From an uncultured Prevotellaceae bacterium (GTDB lineage Bacteria; Bacteroidota; Bacteroidia; Bacteroidales; Bacteroidaceae): a stretch of 64,000 nt of DNA. A program made the position numbers and the translations under genes. The stretch covers positions 1 to 64,000 of the forward strand of contig CACXVS010000003.1 of NCBI GenBank assembly GCA_902771155.1, written 5' to 3'. Of the stretch, positions 16,840 to 26,485 are shown piece by piece (the stretch's first letter is position 1; each line of letters starts with the position of its first letter). Under the pieces are notes generated by a model. That model saw only the letters and a list, made by a program, of their open reading frames with translations, searched no databases and had not been told where the DNA came from.

Positions 16840-19800
16840 TTACTTCTTCTTAGCAGGAGCTGCGGCAATCTCACCTTCCTCCTTAATCGTGCGACCCAGT
16901 GTCAGGTAGGCAACAGGGGCAGCGATGAAGAGTGAAGACAGTGTACCGAAGATGACACCCAGAATCATAGCGAACGAGAACGAGCGGATGCTGTCACCAC
17001 CGAGGATGAAGATAGCCAACAGCACGATCAAGGTCGTTACAGAGGTGTTGATGGTACGAGCCAGCGTCTGGTTCAGTGAGTCGTTGAACAGATCCTGGCG
17101 ATCACGCTTGCCAAAGAGACCGATGTTCTCACGGATACGGTCGAACACCACCACCTTATCGTTGATAGAGTAACCGATCACCGTCAGGATAGCACCAATG
17201 AAGGTTTGATCGATCTCCAACGACATCGGAACCCATCCCCAGAGCACTGAGTAGAAACCGATCACGATGAGGGCGTCGAGTGCCAGGGCAACAGTAGAAC
17301 CTACAGAGAAGGCTACGTTGCGGAAACGGAACAGGATGTAGAGGAAGATGGCGATCAGGGCGATGATCACGGAGATGATAGCACCATAAGTGATATCCTT
17401 AGCCACTGAAGGACCAACCTTTGCAGAAGAGATGATAGAGCCACCTTCGCGAACATCAGGATTCTTGAAGTGCTCAACGTTATCCTGGCTCACAAGACCT
17501 GCCTTCTTCAAGGTGTTGAAGAGGATGGTCTCAGCCTGGTCGTCAACCTCAGGGTTGTTCGACTCGATATCCCAGTTGGTAGAGATACGTACCGTCTTAC
17601 CATCGGTACCCAGGGCGATAACACTGGTGTTGGCCTCCTTCTGGGCATTCTCACCCATCGTGTTGATGAAGGCGCCAGTCAGTGCCAGACGCACATCCTC
17701 AACAGGTGTCTCCTTATCAAGGGTCACCACATAGTTACGACCACCTGTGAAGTCGATGCTCTGGCTCAAGCCACGAACGGCAAACGAGATGCAGAACAGG
17801 ATGGCAGCAGCACCCCAGATAATGAAGGTCTTCTTATACATTCCCATGAAGTTGTAGTGGGCATTCTGCATGAGGTTCTTTGAGTAACCTGTTACGAAGG
17901 TCAGGTCCGTCCACTTGTCCTTCTTCAGCATATGGTCATAGACCAGACGGGTCATATAGACGGCAGTGAAGAACGATACAACGATACCAATGATCCAAGT
18001 GGTGGCGAAGCCCTTCACAGGACCTGTACCGAAGTAGAGCAGGATCACACCAGTGATCAATGATGTCAGGTTAGAGTCAAAGATGGCGCTGAAGGCGTTG
18101 GCATAACCCTTGTTCAGAGCCTCTTTCACGCCAAGACCCTTCTTCAGCTCTTCCTTGATACGCTCGTAGATCAGCACGTTAGCATCCACAGCGGTACCCA
18201 GCGTCAGTACGATACCTGCAATACCAGGCATCGTCAGTGCAGCCTGGAACGAGGTCAGGATACCCAGTGTGAAGAACAGGTTGAAGAGCAGGGCGATATC
18301 CGAGAGGATACCAGGGATAAAGCCGTAGAGCAGTATCATGTAGATCATCAGCAGTACGAAGGCTACGATGAACGAGATGATACCCTGTTTGATAGACTGG
18401 GCACCAAGTGACGGACCAACCACCTCTTCCTGTACGATACGGGTAGGAGCCGGCATCTTACCAGAGTTCAGTGTGTTGGCAAGGTCCTTTGTATCCTCGA
18501 TGGTGAAGTTACCAGTGATCTGAGAGTTACCACCATCGATCTGAGAAAGGATACGAGGAGCGGTATAGACGGCATCGTCGAGCACGATGGCTACGGCCTT
18601 GCCGATGTTCTGCTTGGTGATCTGGCTCCAGCGACGTGCACCGTCAGAGTTCATCTGCATAGATACACAGGGACGGCCAGTGGTGGGCTCGAAGTCGTCC
18701 TTTGAAGAGGTAATGACATCACCCTCCAGCGGAGCGCGACCTGAGGGCTCGGTGATCTTCAGGGCATAGAGCTCGAAGATGTCGCCCTTGGTGTTCTGAC
18801 CTCCGAAATCCTCGGGCTTGGCACCCCAACGGAGCTTCAGCTCAGCAGGGAAGATCTGGTTAGCGAGGTCGGAGTAGATAATCTTGTTGATCTCAGCGGT
18901 ATCGCGAGCGTTAGCATAACCAACAACAGCGAGGGTATTACCCTGTGTGGGCTGGAAGACAGAGAACAGGGGGTTCTGCTTCTTGGCAGCCTCGATAGCC
19001 TTGCTGTCGCCACCCTTCGTGTCCTTCTTGGCCAGCTTGGCGGCAAGGTCACCAGCAGCCTTTGCGCTGTCGGCAACAGCCTCCTCGGTAGCGGGCTCCA
19101 CGGCAGTGGTATCAACGATCTCACCACCCTGAGCGGCATAGCGCTGGTTCAACTGGGCAAGCAGCGGTGTGATCTCATTGCTGTTATAGGTCTCCCAGAA
19201 CTCAAGGTTGGCAGAACCCTGGAGCAGCTTACGTACGCGCTCCGGCTCCTTGATACCAGGCATCTCGACCATGATACGGCCACTCTGACCTTCGAGCTTC
19301 TGGATGTTGGGCTGAACAACACCGAACTTGTCGATACGGTTACGAACCACGTTGAAAGAGTTATCAACGGCACTCTGCACCTCAGCACGGATGGCGCTCT
19401 CTACTTCAGAGTCGCTCGACTGGGTGCTCACCTTGCCCTTCATCTGCTGGGTAGCAAAGATGGCGGCGAGGGGACGACCGTTACCCTCTTGTTTCCAATA
19501 CTTCACGAACAGAGATACAAAGTCTGCCTGACTGGTCTCCTCTTCCTTCTTGGCAAGTTCCATAGCCTTCTTGTAGGCAGCGTCTGTCTTGTGGTCGGCG
19601 AGCACGTCAACCACATCAGGCACTGATACCTCAAGAATCACGTTCATACCGCCTTTCAGGTCAAGACCAAGGCCGATTTCCATCTCACGGCACTGCTTCA
19701 GCGAGTAGATGCCCATATACACCTTCTCGTTGTTGATTGAATCGAGGTACTCCGCACCTGCTTCCTCGCCCATGGCGGCAGCCTTACTCTCGTAGTGGCG

Positions 19801-19884
19801 TGTCACGAATGAGAAGGAAAGGTAGAAGCAGCACACGAGAATCAGAAGCACTGCGATTACTTTTACAATTCCTTTGTTTTGCAT
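16840..19884 (-). CDS. secDF: Protein translocase SecDF fusion
   Basis: A 1014-residue fusion of SecD and SecF, the proton-driven partner of SecYEG that pulls exported proteins across the inner membrane. Visible: TM1 near the start, the SecD motif LGLDLKGGMNVILEV, the large periplasmic domain, five TM helices from about residue 530 with GTAVDANVLIYERIKEE, then SecF with SIDFTGGRNYVV and a second TM bundle with GYSINDKVVVFDRIRE. A low-complexity Ala/Lys/Asp-rich insertion sits in the SecD periplasmic part (around residues 270-310). The start is placed at MQNKGIVK because the TATATTTG promoter at 19942-19949 lies inside the longer frame. SecDF fusions are usual in Bacteroidetes. Confidence 0.95.
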   Translation of the reverse strand: MQNKGIVKVIAVLLILVCCFYLSFSFVTRHYESKAAAMGEEAGAEYLDSINNEKVYMGIYSLKQCREMEIGLGLDLKGGMNVILEVSVPDVVDVLADHKTDAAYKKAMELAKKEEETSQADFVSLFVKYWKQEGNGRPLAAIFATQQMKGKVSTQSSDSEVESAIRAEVQSAVDNSFNVVRNRIDKFGVVQPNIQKLEGQSGRIMVEMPGIKEPERVRKLLQGSANLEFWETYNSNEITPLLAQLNQRYAAQGGEIVDTTAVEPATEEAVADSAKAAGDLAAKLAKKDTKGGDSKAIEAAKKQNPLFSVFQPTQGNTLAVVGYANARDTAEINKIIYSDLANQIFPAELKLRWGAKPEDFGGQNTKGDIFELYALKITEPSGRAPLEGDVITSSKDDFEPTTGRPCVSMQMNSDGARRWSQITKQNIGKAVAIVLDDAVYTAPRILSQIDGGNSQITGNFTIEDTKDLANTLNSGKMPAPTRIVQEEVVGPSLGAQSIKQGIISFIVAFVLLMIYMILLYGFIPGILSDIALLFNLFFTLGILTSFQAALTMPGIAGIVLTLGTAVDANVLIYERIKEELKKGLGVKEALNKGYANAFSAIFDSNLTSLITGVILLYFGTGPVKGFATTWIIGIVVSFFTAVYMTRLVYDHMLKKDKWTDLTFVTGYSKNLMQNAHYNFMGMYKKTFIIWGAAAILFCISFAVRGLSQSIDFTGGRNYVVTLDKETPVEDVRLALTGAFINTMGENAQKEANTSVIALGTDGKTVRISTNWDIESNNPEVDDQAETILFNTLKKAGLVSQDNVEHFKNPDVREGGSIISSAKVGPSVAKDITYGAIISVIIALIAIFLYILFRFRNVAFSVGSTVALALDALIVIGFYSVLWGWVPMSLEIDQTFIGAILTVIGYSINDKVVVFDRIRENIGLFGKRDRQDLFNDSLNQTLARTINTSVTTLIVLLAIFILGGDSIRSFSFAMILGVIFGTLSSLFIAAPVAYLTLGRTIKEEGEIAAAPAKKK

Positions 19885-19941
19885 TTTGATTTTTGATGTT
19901 ATTTTTGTTATTATATTCTGTTCGCGTACATTTTTAGCGTG

Positions 19942-19949
19942 CAAATATA
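19942..19949 (-). promoter_or_regulatory. secDF promoter core
   Basis: TATATTTG on the minus strand, 58 nt before the chosen secDF start; it rules out the ATG at 19971. Confidence 0.55.
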
Positions 19950-19998
19950 GACATTTTTTTAGAGGAGGCAAAATTTATGGAAGAATTTCGCTCATTTT

Positions 19999-21093
19999 TT
20001 AAGGTTTATGTACTAATTTTAGCCTACAAGAGATAGGATAATGGTCACTTGCGTCCATTTTGCTGTCAATTTTGCAATCGTAAGGTTCGAAATGATCCGA
20101 GCACAAAATATGGTCAATACGGAAGTAGAATCCTTTCTGATTAAATGACAAACCGAGCCCTTTTCCAGTCTCTACGAAACAGTCCTTCAGTCCCTTGGCA
20201 ATGGTTCGGCGGGAGTAGGAAATAGGATTGTCGTTAAAGTCGCCGCAGACGATGATGGGGTACTGCCGATGCGCCTCGATGTACTGATGAACGGCATCGG
20301 CCTCTACTGCACGGATGGCAGCAGCCTGCCCCAGTTTCCCAAGCAGCAGCAACGACTCTTCCTTCACGGTGTCGCGCTTCATCTTGCCCGATACCATCTC
20401 TGTATAGCGGTTACGATCTTCCTTTGTCAGGTGCGTCGATTCCAGATGGTTATTGATAACGAGGATGGTGTCGCCGTTTACCAGTAGGTAATAGGCCATT
20501 GAGCCATTGGCTCTCGACGGATAGTCAATGCGTTCTCTCCTCAAGATGGGGTATTTGGAGTGAATACCCACCCCATTCATACTGGTGCTGGTACGCTGGA
20601 AAACGATGGTGTCGTTATAGGGATAAGTCTTCTGATAGCGCTGAAAGACAAAGCGTCGCCAGGTATCGACATCTTCCTGCAGACAGACAATATCGGGATC
20701 TTCGCGTTTCAGATAACTGTAAATGGTGTCGAAGGCTTGTTCGTATTTGTAGTTGCCCCCATATTGGCAGACGTTATACGATATGATCTTGAGGGTTCCT
20801 TCCGGAATCTCCTTGCTGCCATTTAGAGGCATATAGACCGTGATGGGCAGATAAGCCAGTGCATAGCCCAGGATGGGAATCCACAACTTTTTCCATTTGA
20901 AGGTCAGCCAGAAGAAGACGAACAACAGGTTGGCTATCAGGAAGAAAGGAAATAGCATCCCCAGATTGGAGAGCATGGGGTGACTGGTGGGGTTGATATG
21001 GTCGGCATAGCCAGCAGCCAGCATCAACAATACGGTAGCCACATTAGCTCCCGCTATGATATTGATGGTGAATGCTTTGAGTTGTTTAATCAT
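19999..21093 (-). CDS. Membrane-anchored endonuclease/exonuclease/phosphatase family protein
   Basis: A 364-residue protein. Three TM helices fill residues 1-90, then a complete EEP domain: ISYNVCQYGG, DIVCLQEDVD (metal-binding Glu), NNHLEST, VCGDFNDNP and SDHYPISC (catalytic His). EEP enzymes cleave phosphodiester or phosphomonoester bonds in nucleic acids, phospholipids or inositides. The topology places the domain outside the cytoplasm, which argues for a lipid, extracellular DNA or sugar phosphate as substrate. The start overlaps the rhomboid stop by 4 nt, so the two are co-translated, as is common in Bacteroidales. Confidence 0.85.
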   Translation of the reverse strand: MIKQLKAFTINIIAGANVATVLLMLAAGYADHINPTSHPMLSNLGMLFPFFLIANLLFVFFWLTFKWKKLWIPILGYALAYLPITVYMPLNGSKEIPEGTLKIISYNVCQYGGNYKYEQAFDTIYSYLKREDPDIVCLQEDVDTWRRFVFQRYQKTYPYNDTIVFQRTSTSMNGVGIHSKYPILRRERIDYPSRANGSMAYYLLVNGDTILVINNHLESTHLTKEDRNRYTEMVSGKMKRDTVKEESLLLLGKLGQAAAIRAVEADAVHQYIEAHRQYPIIVCGDFNDNPISYSRRTIAKGLKDCFVETGKGLGLSFNQKGFYFRIDHILCSDHFEPYDCKIDSKMDASDHYPISCRLKLVHKP

Positions 21094-22031
21094 CGCTCGT
21101 TACTGGCATCAAAGAGTTTTTTCTTCTCTTCCTTGGTCAGACTGTCATAGCCGCTCTTGCGGATCTTGTCGAGAATGGCGTCGATCTCCTCCTGATTCTG
21201 GCGCTTACGGGCATTGTATTCCCTGTCGGCTTCCTTGCCGCCACCTCTTTCCACATGCATGTCAGCGTTATGATGCCGCTGGCTGTTCTGCTGGCGCTGT
21301 TCAAAATTGCGCTTAAGGTTCTCGAAGAACTGCTGCCCCCTGCCACGGTCATAGCCGGCATCAGGATGGTGGTTCCAGTAGCGTATCATCAGGTAGCCGA
21401 ACAGCATACCGCCCAAGTGGGCCGTATGGGCCACACCGTCGCCCGAGGAGGCCAGGGCAGAGAAGAACTCGATAGCCACATAACCTAAAACGAACCACTT
21501 GGCCTTGATGGGGAAGGGAAACGGGATGATAAACAGCCGTTCGTTGGGGAAGGTCATGCCAAATGCCAGGATAACGGCATACACCGCACCCGAGGCGCCA
21601 ATGGTGGTCCAGCTGTTCAAGGCACTGGCATAGTGGGTGCCGTATTCCATCACCATTCCGAGTGTCGTCTCAGGCACTTGTTCGGCAACGGTCATATAGA
21701 AAGAGCCGAATTGGGCGATTTCCTGTAATAATCCAGCACCGATGCCGCAAGTAATGTAATAAAAAAGGAATTTTTTCGGACCCCATACATTCTCTATCAC
21801 ACAACCAAACATCCACAGTCCGAACATATTAGACAGAATGTGCATGAAACTGGCATGGAGAAACAAGTAGGTCACCAGCTGGTAGAGGTGAAAGTGGCTC
21901 GCCATGAAAAAATGCAGTCCTCCGATGTCTGCCAGGTCAATACCACGTAATTGAAGAACATAGGTGGCAATAAACGCAAGCAGATTAATAATCAGAAGGT
22001 TTTTCGTGACGGTGGGAATACGGAACATCAT
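21090..22031 (-). CDS. Rhomboid-family intramembrane serine protease
   Basis: A 313-residue polytopic protein. Rhomboid hallmarks are the HASFMHILSNMFGLWMFG region, the nucleophile motif GASGAVYAV (Ser near residue 145) and the TM6 histidine in HTAHLGGMLFGY, giving a Ser-His dyad. These proteases cut single-pass membrane proteins within the bilayer. The last 80 residues are cytoplasmic, highly charged and probably helical (EEIDAILDKIRKSGYDSL), typical of Bacteroidales rhomboids. It overlaps the EEP gene by 4 nt. A TAATTTTG promoter core lies at 22089-22096. Confidence 0.92.
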   Translation of the reverse strand: MMFRIPTVTKNLLIINLLAFIATYVLQLRGIDLADIGGLHFFMASHFHLYQLVTYLFLHASFMHILSNMFGLWMFGCVIENVWGPKKFLFYYITCGIGAGLLQEIAQFGSFYMTVAEQVPETTLGMVMEYGTHYASALNSWTTIGASGAVYAVILAFGMTFPNERLFIIPFPFPIKAKWFVLGYVAIEFFSALASSGDGVAHTAHLGGMLFGYLMIRYWNHHPDAGYDRGRGQQFFENLKRNFEQRQQNSQRHHNADMHVERGGGKEADREYNARKRQNQEEIDAILDKIRKSGYDSLTKEEKKKLFDASNER

Positions 22032-22088
22032 CTTGATATCTTAATTACTAAATAGTCTTTGTTATTTGTTATTTTTACGTTTCGGGTG

Positions 22089-22096
22089 CAAAATTA
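22089..22096 (-). promoter_or_regulatory. Promoter core for rhomboid-EEP unit
   Basis: TAATTTTG on the minus strand, 58 nt upstream of the rhomboid start. Confidence 0.45.
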
Positions 22097-22201
22097 CAAA
22101 ATTTATCTCGTTTTTATGCCTAAAAATGCGTGAATACAAGAATTTTTCATGAAAAAAAGAATTTTTTCCGTTTTTTTGTTGTTTTTCTAAATACTTTGCA
22201 T

Positions 22202-22209
22202 TATATTTG
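22202..22209 (+). promoter_or_regulatory. HU gene promoter core
   Basis: TATATTTG, with a TTG 20 nt upstream in the T-rich tract, 62 nt before the HU start: a near-ideal Bacteroidetes promoter. Confidence 0.65.
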
Positions 22210-22270
22210 CCAACGAATTCAATAAAACCACAGTTATTACTATTAATAATTCATTTAAATTACAAACATT

Positions 22271-22543
22271 ATGAACAAATCAGAATTGGTAGAGAAGATT
22301 GCAGCAGGTGCTGGTCTCTCAAAGGTTGACGCTAAGAAGGCTCTTGATGCAACAGTTGCAGCTATTAAGGATGCTCTCGTAGCAGGTGACAAGATTTCCC
22401 TCGTTGGTTTCGGTACATTCAGCGTAAATGAGCGCCCGGCTCGTGAGGGTATCAACCCCGCAACCAAGCAGAAGATCAAGATTGCTGCCAAGAAGGTGGC
22501 AAAGTTCAAGGCTGGTGCTGAGCTTACTGATGCAATCAAGTAA
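22271..22543 (+). CDS. HU-family DNA-binding protein
   Basis: A 90-residue nucleoid protein. It shows the whole HU pattern: helical MNKSELVEKIAAGAGLSK, then KISLVGFGTFSVNERPAREG and the DNA-grasping arm with NPATKQKIKI ending in KKVAKFKAGAEL. HU dimers bend and compact DNA. It is monocistronic, with its own promoter at 22202-22209 and a strong terminator at 22565-22589. A weaker frame on the other strand is a shadow. Confidence 0.96.
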   Translation: MNKSELVEKIAAGAGLSKVDAKKALDATVAAIKDALVAGDKISLVGFGTFSVNERPAREGINPATKQKIKIAAKKVAKFKAGAELTDAIK

Positions 22544-22564
22544 TCAATTTGTAAATAATTATTT

Positions 22565-22589
22565 AAGGGGATCCCATCGGGATCCCCTT
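22565..22589 (+). terminator. HU terminator
   Basis: Perfect 11-bp stem AAGGGGATCCC with a 3-nt loop, 21 nt after the HU stop. The T run is short on the plus strand. Confidence 0.8.
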
Positions 22590-22611
22590 AATGTTTGTAG
22601 CGGTTTTAAAG

Positions 22612-22682
22612 TTGGACGACTCGGATTCGAACCGGGAATGACAGAACCAAAACCTGTAGTGTTACCATTACACCATCGTCCA
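22612..22682 (-). tRNA. tRNA-Gln (anticodon TTG)
   Basis: Cloverleaf on the minus strand: acceptor TGGACGA/TCGTCCA, anticodon stem ACAGG/TCTGT with loop TTTTGGT (anticodon TTG), T-loop TTCGAAT, discriminator A. CCA is not encoded, unlike the tRNA-Arg above. Confidence 0.95.
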
Positions 22683-22693
22683 GAATGCGGCTG

Positions 22694-22701
22694 CAAAGGT
22701 A
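22694..22701 (-). promoter_or_regulatory. tRNA-Gln promoter core
   Basis: TACCTTTG on the minus strand, 11 nt upstream of the tRNA 5' end. It lies between tyrS and the tRNA, which therefore has its own promoter. Confidence 0.65.
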
Positions 22702-22740
22702 CGAAATAAATTTGAAGTACCAAAATTTTGCAGCCAAATA

Positions 22741-24036
22741 TTACTTCACAATCAGCAAGTAATAGTTCTTCTTGCCTTTTTGGGCCAGTAAATACTTGCC
22801 GTCGATGAGGTCTTCAGCCGTAATGATATGGTTCTGATCCGTCAGTTTCTCTTTGTTCAGAGAGACACCACCGCCCTGAACCATCTTTCGCATATCACCC
22901 TTCGACGGGAATACGGGTGCAGCAGTGGTCAGCAGTTCAATGGCTGGCTGTCCAAGCTGGTCCTTGCTGATCTCGTGTTTCTCCACACCGTCAAACACGT
23001 CGAGGAAGGTCTGCTCGTCGAGTTTCTCCAGTGCCTCCTTGGTTGATTTGCCAAAGAGGATGTTACTGGCCTCGATGGCTGCCTCCAACTCTGCCTGACC
23101 GTGTACCATCGTGGTTACCTCTTCGGCAAGGCGCTTCTGGAGGATACGACGACCCGGATCCTGCTTGTGCTCCTCAACGAGGGCGTCGATGACATCTTTC
23201 TCCAGTGAAGTGAAGATCTTGATGTACTTCTCGGCATCGTCGTCGCTGACATTGAGCCAGAACTGGTAGAAACGATAGGGCGAGGTGCGCTTCGGATCGA
23301 GCCATACGTTACCGCTTTCTGTCTTACCGAACTTCTTGCCATCGGCCTTGGTGATCAGCGGACAGGTCAGTGCAAAGGCCTCATTCTCATGACCAAGGGT
23401 GCGGCGGATGAGCTCTGTGCCTGTCGTGATGTTACCCCACTGGTCGTTACCTCCCAACTGGAGCTTACAGTTCTTATGCTGATAGAGATAGAGGAAGTCG
23501 TAGCCTTGCAGCAACTGATAAGTGAACTCAGTGAAGCTGAGGCCATCGCGGGCAGTTCCGTTTAGGCGCTGCTGTACGCTGTCCTTGGCCATCATGTAGT
23601 TCACGGTGATATGCTTTCCTACCTCACGGGCAAAGTCGAGGAAGGTGAAGTCCTTCATCCAGTCATAGTTGTTGACCATCTCTGCGGCATTGGGGTCCTT
23701 GGATTCGAAATCGAGGAACTTGGCCACTTGTTTCTTGATGCACTCCTGATTGTGGTAAAGTGTCTCGGCATTCAGCAGGTTACGCTCCTGGCTCTTGCCA
23801 GAGGGATCGCCGATCATACCAGTAGCACCTCCCACGAGGATGATGGGCTTATGGCCACAGCGCTGCAGGTGGCGCAGCATCATAATACCGCACAGGTGTC
23901 CAATGTGCAGTGAGTCGGCAGTGGGGTCTGTGCCTAAGTAGGCTGTTACCATCTCTTTCTGGAGCAGTTCCTCAGTGCCGGGCATCATCTGTGCCAGCAT
24001 ACCACGCCATTTCAGTTCTTCTACAAAGTTCTTCAT
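22741..24036 (-). CDS. tyrS: Tyrosine--tRNA ligase
   Basis: A 431-residue class I aminoacyl-tRNA synthetase that charges tRNA-Tyr. It carries the HIGH motif as LHIGHLCG, the tyrosine pocket [21 protein letters not shown], and a KMSKS-type loop KKFGKTESG. The C-terminal S4-like RNA-binding domain is seen in [17 protein letters not shown]. The start at [12 protein letters not shown] is chosen over a longer frame because it fits the family. It is the last gene of the metK-DUF4271-hemD-rnpA-yidD-tyrS run, 43 nt after yidD. Confidence 0.96.
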   Translation of the reverse strand: MKNFVEELKWRGMLAQMMPGTEELLQKEMVTAYLGTDPTADSLHIGHLCGIMMLRHLQRCGHKPIILVGGATGMIGDPSGKSQERNLLNAETLYHNQECIKKQVAKFLDFESKDPNAAEMVNNYDWMKDFTFLDFAREVGKHITVNYMMAKDSVQQRLNGTARDGLSFTEFTYQLLQGYDFLYLYQHKNCKLQLGGNDQWGNITTGTELIRRTLGHENEAFALTCPLITKADGKKFGKTESGNVWLDPKRTSPYRFYQFWLNVSDDDAEKYIKIFTSLEKDVIDALVEEHKQDPGRRILQKRLAEEVTTMVHGQAELEAAIEASNILFGKSTKEALEKLDEQTFLDVFDGVEKHEISKDQLGQPAIELLTTAAPVFPSKGDMRKMVQGGGVSLNKEKLTDQNHIITAEDLIDGKYLLAQKGKKNYYLLIVK

Positions 24037-24079
24037 CGTTATATTATTTACCTTTTCATTTTTATACCTTATTATTAAT

Positions 24080-24310
24080 TTAGGGCACTGGGTCATAACC
24101 TGATCCGCCCCAGGGGTTACATCTTAAGATTCGCCAGATGGCCAGTCCGAGCCCCTTGATGGGACCGTGTTTCAGGATGGCCTGACGGGCATATTCGCTA
24201 CAAGTGGGTGTGAAGCGGCACGATGGCCCCAAAAGAGGGGAGATGCACAGTTGGTAAAACCTGATGGGAAGCACCAAAAGCTTTGCGAGTATCTGTGACA
24301 ACCATTTCAT
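24080..24310 (-). CDS. yidD: Membrane protein insertion efficiency factor YidD
   Basis: A 76-residue peripheral membrane protein with the full YidD signature: [20 protein letters not shown], then a helix, then [13 protein letters not shown] at the end. YidD helps YidC insert inner-membrane proteins. It overlaps rnpA by 4 nt, the order found in most bacteria (rnpA-yidD), here without rpmH or yidC next to it. Confidence 0.95.
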   Translation of the reverse strand: MKWLSQILAKLLVLPIRFYQLCISPLLGPSCRFTPTCSEYARQAILKHGPIKGLGLAIWRILRCNPWGGSGYDPVP

Positions 24311-24693
24311 ACGGCTTGAGCGATGCGTTCTAAGAGACTGACAACCCTATTTTCTATCTCCGATGTCGGATAGTGCCTGTCGGAGAGCCAGATGAAAGCA
24401 ATCATCAGCAGTTTCTCCTCGTCCACTTTTCCTTCGACTAATATTTTATGTTGGCGGTAGGCCTCCCGGATCTGTCGTTTCACCCTGTTCCTGTCAACAG
24501 CGTGTTTGAACCGTTTCTTCGGTACGCTGATCAGGATCTGTACCGGAGCCCCTTTTTCCTGGCGTGCTGTCTGAAGGAAGACCGCCCTTAGCGGGAAGGC
24601 TGACTGCGACTGGCTGTCACCTTTGCTGAAGAGCATCTCAATCAGACGAGTGCTGACGATACGCTCCTGTTTCCTGAATGTAGGAGCCGCCAT
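24307..24693 (-). CDS. rnpA: Ribonuclease P protein component
   Basis: A 128-residue basic protein. The RNR motif [14 protein letters not shown] (about residues 73-86) is diagnostic of RnpA, which helps the RNase P RNA cut 5' leaders from tRNA precursors. Upstream FPLRAVFL and [13 protein letters not shown] complete the fold. It lies 12 nt after hemD and overlaps yidD by 4 nt. Confidence 0.95.
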   Translation of the reverse strand: MAAPTFRKQERIVSTRLIEMLFSKGDSQSQSAFPLRAVFLQTARQEKGAPVQILISVPKKRFKHAVDRNRVKRQIREAYRQHKILVEGKVDEEKLLMIAFIWLSDRHYPTSEIENRVVSLLERIAQAV

Positions 24694-24705
24694 CTGCTTG
24701 AGGAA

Positions 24706-25455
24706 TTATTCTTGGTTCTCGATCAGGTAGTGCTGAAGGGCGCCTGTCATAGAGGGGTATTTCTCCGATGGAGCCTCGATGTCAAGTCTGAGCCCAGCCT
24801 CTTTAGCTGCCTTGGCTGTAGCAGGCCCGAAGGTGGCAATGGCAATCTCACCCTGTTTGAAATCGGGGAAGTTCTTTGTCAGCGCCTCGATACCGGCCGG
24901 ACTGAAGAAGATCAGCATGTCGTAGTCGAAGGTCTTGACTTCCTCGGGTGTAAAGTCATTGCTGACCGTCTTGTACATGATGCACTCTTTATGCTGCAGC
25001 TTCTTGGAGTCGAGCAGGATGGTGAGGCTGTCATTATGTACGTCGCTCATCGGCACCAGAAACTTCTCGGTCTTATGCTTCACCATGGTGGGCACCAGGT
25101 CGTCAACGCGACCAGTCTCTCCGAAGAACACCTTGCGTTTGCGGTATTGCACATATTTCTGAATATAGAGGGCGATGGTCTCGGTAACGCAGAAGTATTT
25201 CATGTCTTCCGGAATGTTAACCCTCAGTTCCTTGGCCATATTGAAGAAATGGTCGATAGCGTGCCGTGAGGTGAACACGATGGCTGTATAGTCGAGAATA
25301 CTGACTTTTTGTGCACGGAATTCCTTTGCTGTAATGCTCTCCACCTTGATAAAAGGACGGAATACCAGTTCTACTCCAAATCTGCTCGCAATATCGAAAT
25401 ATGGCGATTTCTCACTGTTTGGTCTGGGTTGTGAAACCAGGATCTTCTTAATCAT
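24706..25455 (-). CDS. hemD: Uroporphyrinogen-III synthase
   Basis: A 249-residue two-domain HemD-type protein, which cyclises and inverts ring D of hydroxymethylbilane during tetrapyrrole synthesis. Visible: KKILVSQPRP at the start, TAIVFTSRHAIDHFF, a linker, FFSPAGIEALTKNFP and IATFGPATAKAAKEAGL, the conserved surface of the second domain. HemD diverges strongly, so the call rests on these stretches and on the usual Bacteroidales neighbour order DUF4271-hemD-rnpA. No other tetrapyrrole gene is nearby. Confidence 0.88.
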   Translation of the reverse strand: MIKKILVSQPRPNSEKSPYFDIASRFGVELVFRPFIKVESITAKEFRAQKVSILDYTAIVFTSRHAIDHFFNMAKELRVNIPEDMKYFCVTETIALYIQKYVQYRKRKVFFGETGRVDDLVPTMVKHKTEKFLVPMSDVHNDSLTILLDSKKLQHKECIMYKTVSNDFTPEEVKTFDYDMLIFFSPAGIEALTKNFPDFKQGEIAIATFGPATAKAAKEAGLRLDIEAPSEKYPSMTGALQHYLIENQE

Positions 25456-25462
25456 TTGTGTC

Positions 25463-26482
25463 CTAAATTTTTATTTTAAAAATATCCACGATGACCGATA
25501 AGCCGCACCAAAGCGTTGCCAGCGGTACCATTTCGAGGGCACAAAAGTACAAAATATTTTGAAGAAAAAATCTTTTTTGCTTAAAAAAGATGATGTAAGA
25601 CTTATAAAATGTCAGTATTTTAACCAAAATGAGCACAAAAGCGCAATAAATGGCCGCATAAATAGGTGAAAAATGCAAATAGGTAAGTAGGAGTAGGATA
25701 GGGAACAGCACCGCCCCTTCCATAGCGGTAAGGAATAGTAGTGCTGTTAAGAATTTTTTATTATCCCTGTTGTTAAAGAACAGATTATTGATGCCGTTAT
25801 AAAGGATAAACCGGGAAAGGAAGTACACGATGAATACCCCTACGAAGATGCCAAGGATGTAATACTCCGACGCCAGTGTAAAGGTATCGGCAACATAGTA
25901 AGTGGCATACAGATAGTACAGCAGTCCGTAAACCAGGCAGGTCAGTCCCACGAATACGAACTGGAATTTCACCTCGTTACCAGTCTCTGTGATGTCGCGG
26001 TCGGCCCGTTGGGGATAGAAGAAATTCTTCAACTGTTTGACGATAAAGCCAGAGATTCTCGACAGGGTAAAGGCGATGAACAAGAAACAGAGGATGAGCA
26101 AACCGGTGATGACATCGTCGTTGCTGAGTATCTCAGGTATGGGGTCGCCCGCCATGCCATAGCCTTTGCTGTCCAACTCCTCATGATACATGGGATTATT
26201 GGAGAAGAAATTCTCTTTATAATACAAGGGCAGACTGACCGCCGACAGGTCGCGTGGGGCTTCCTCTCCGGGTAGGTGGAGGGTGTCGGGCTGTTCGCTA
26301 TAGCGTATCTCCTGAGGTGTCAGCCAAGCCTGGATGGCCGAGTCTTGTTGGGCTGGGGTGGCATTCTTAGGCAAAAGCCGCAGCACCTGGTAAGGTGTCT
26401 GCGGTCTGGTAAATTGTCTTGCAACGGTATCGTTCACCGTTGTAACGGCAAAGGTTGTCTGTATGCTGTCTTGCCCTATCAT
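25463..26482 (-). CDS. DUF4271 polytopic membrane protein
   Basis: A 339-residue inner-membrane protein. Residues 1-120 are soluble and Pro/Gln-rich (YQVLRLLPKNATPAQQDSAI), followed by about eight TM helices from residue 130 on. Length, soluble leader and position between metK and hemD match the DUF4271 family of Bacteroidetes. Function unknown. Spacing of 3 and 7 nt to its neighbours shows it is in the same operon. Confidence 0.82.
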   Translation of the reverse strand: MIGQDSIQTTFAVTTVNDTVARQFTRPQTPYQVLRLLPKNATPAQQDSAIQAWLTPQEIRYSEQPDTLHLPGEEAPRDLSAVSLPLYYKENFFSNNPMYHEELDSKGYGMAGDPIPEILSNDDVITGLLILCFLFIAFTLSRISGFIVKQLKNFFYPQRADRDITETGNEVKFQFVFVGLTCLVYGLLYYLYATYYVADTFTLASEYYILGIFVGVFIVYFLSRFILYNGINNLFFNNRDNKKFLTALLFLTAMEGAVLFPILLLLTYLHFSPIYAAIYCAFVLILVKILTFYKSYIIFFKQKRFFLQNILYFCALEMVPLATLWCGLSVIVDIFKIKI

Positions 26483-26485
26483 GTC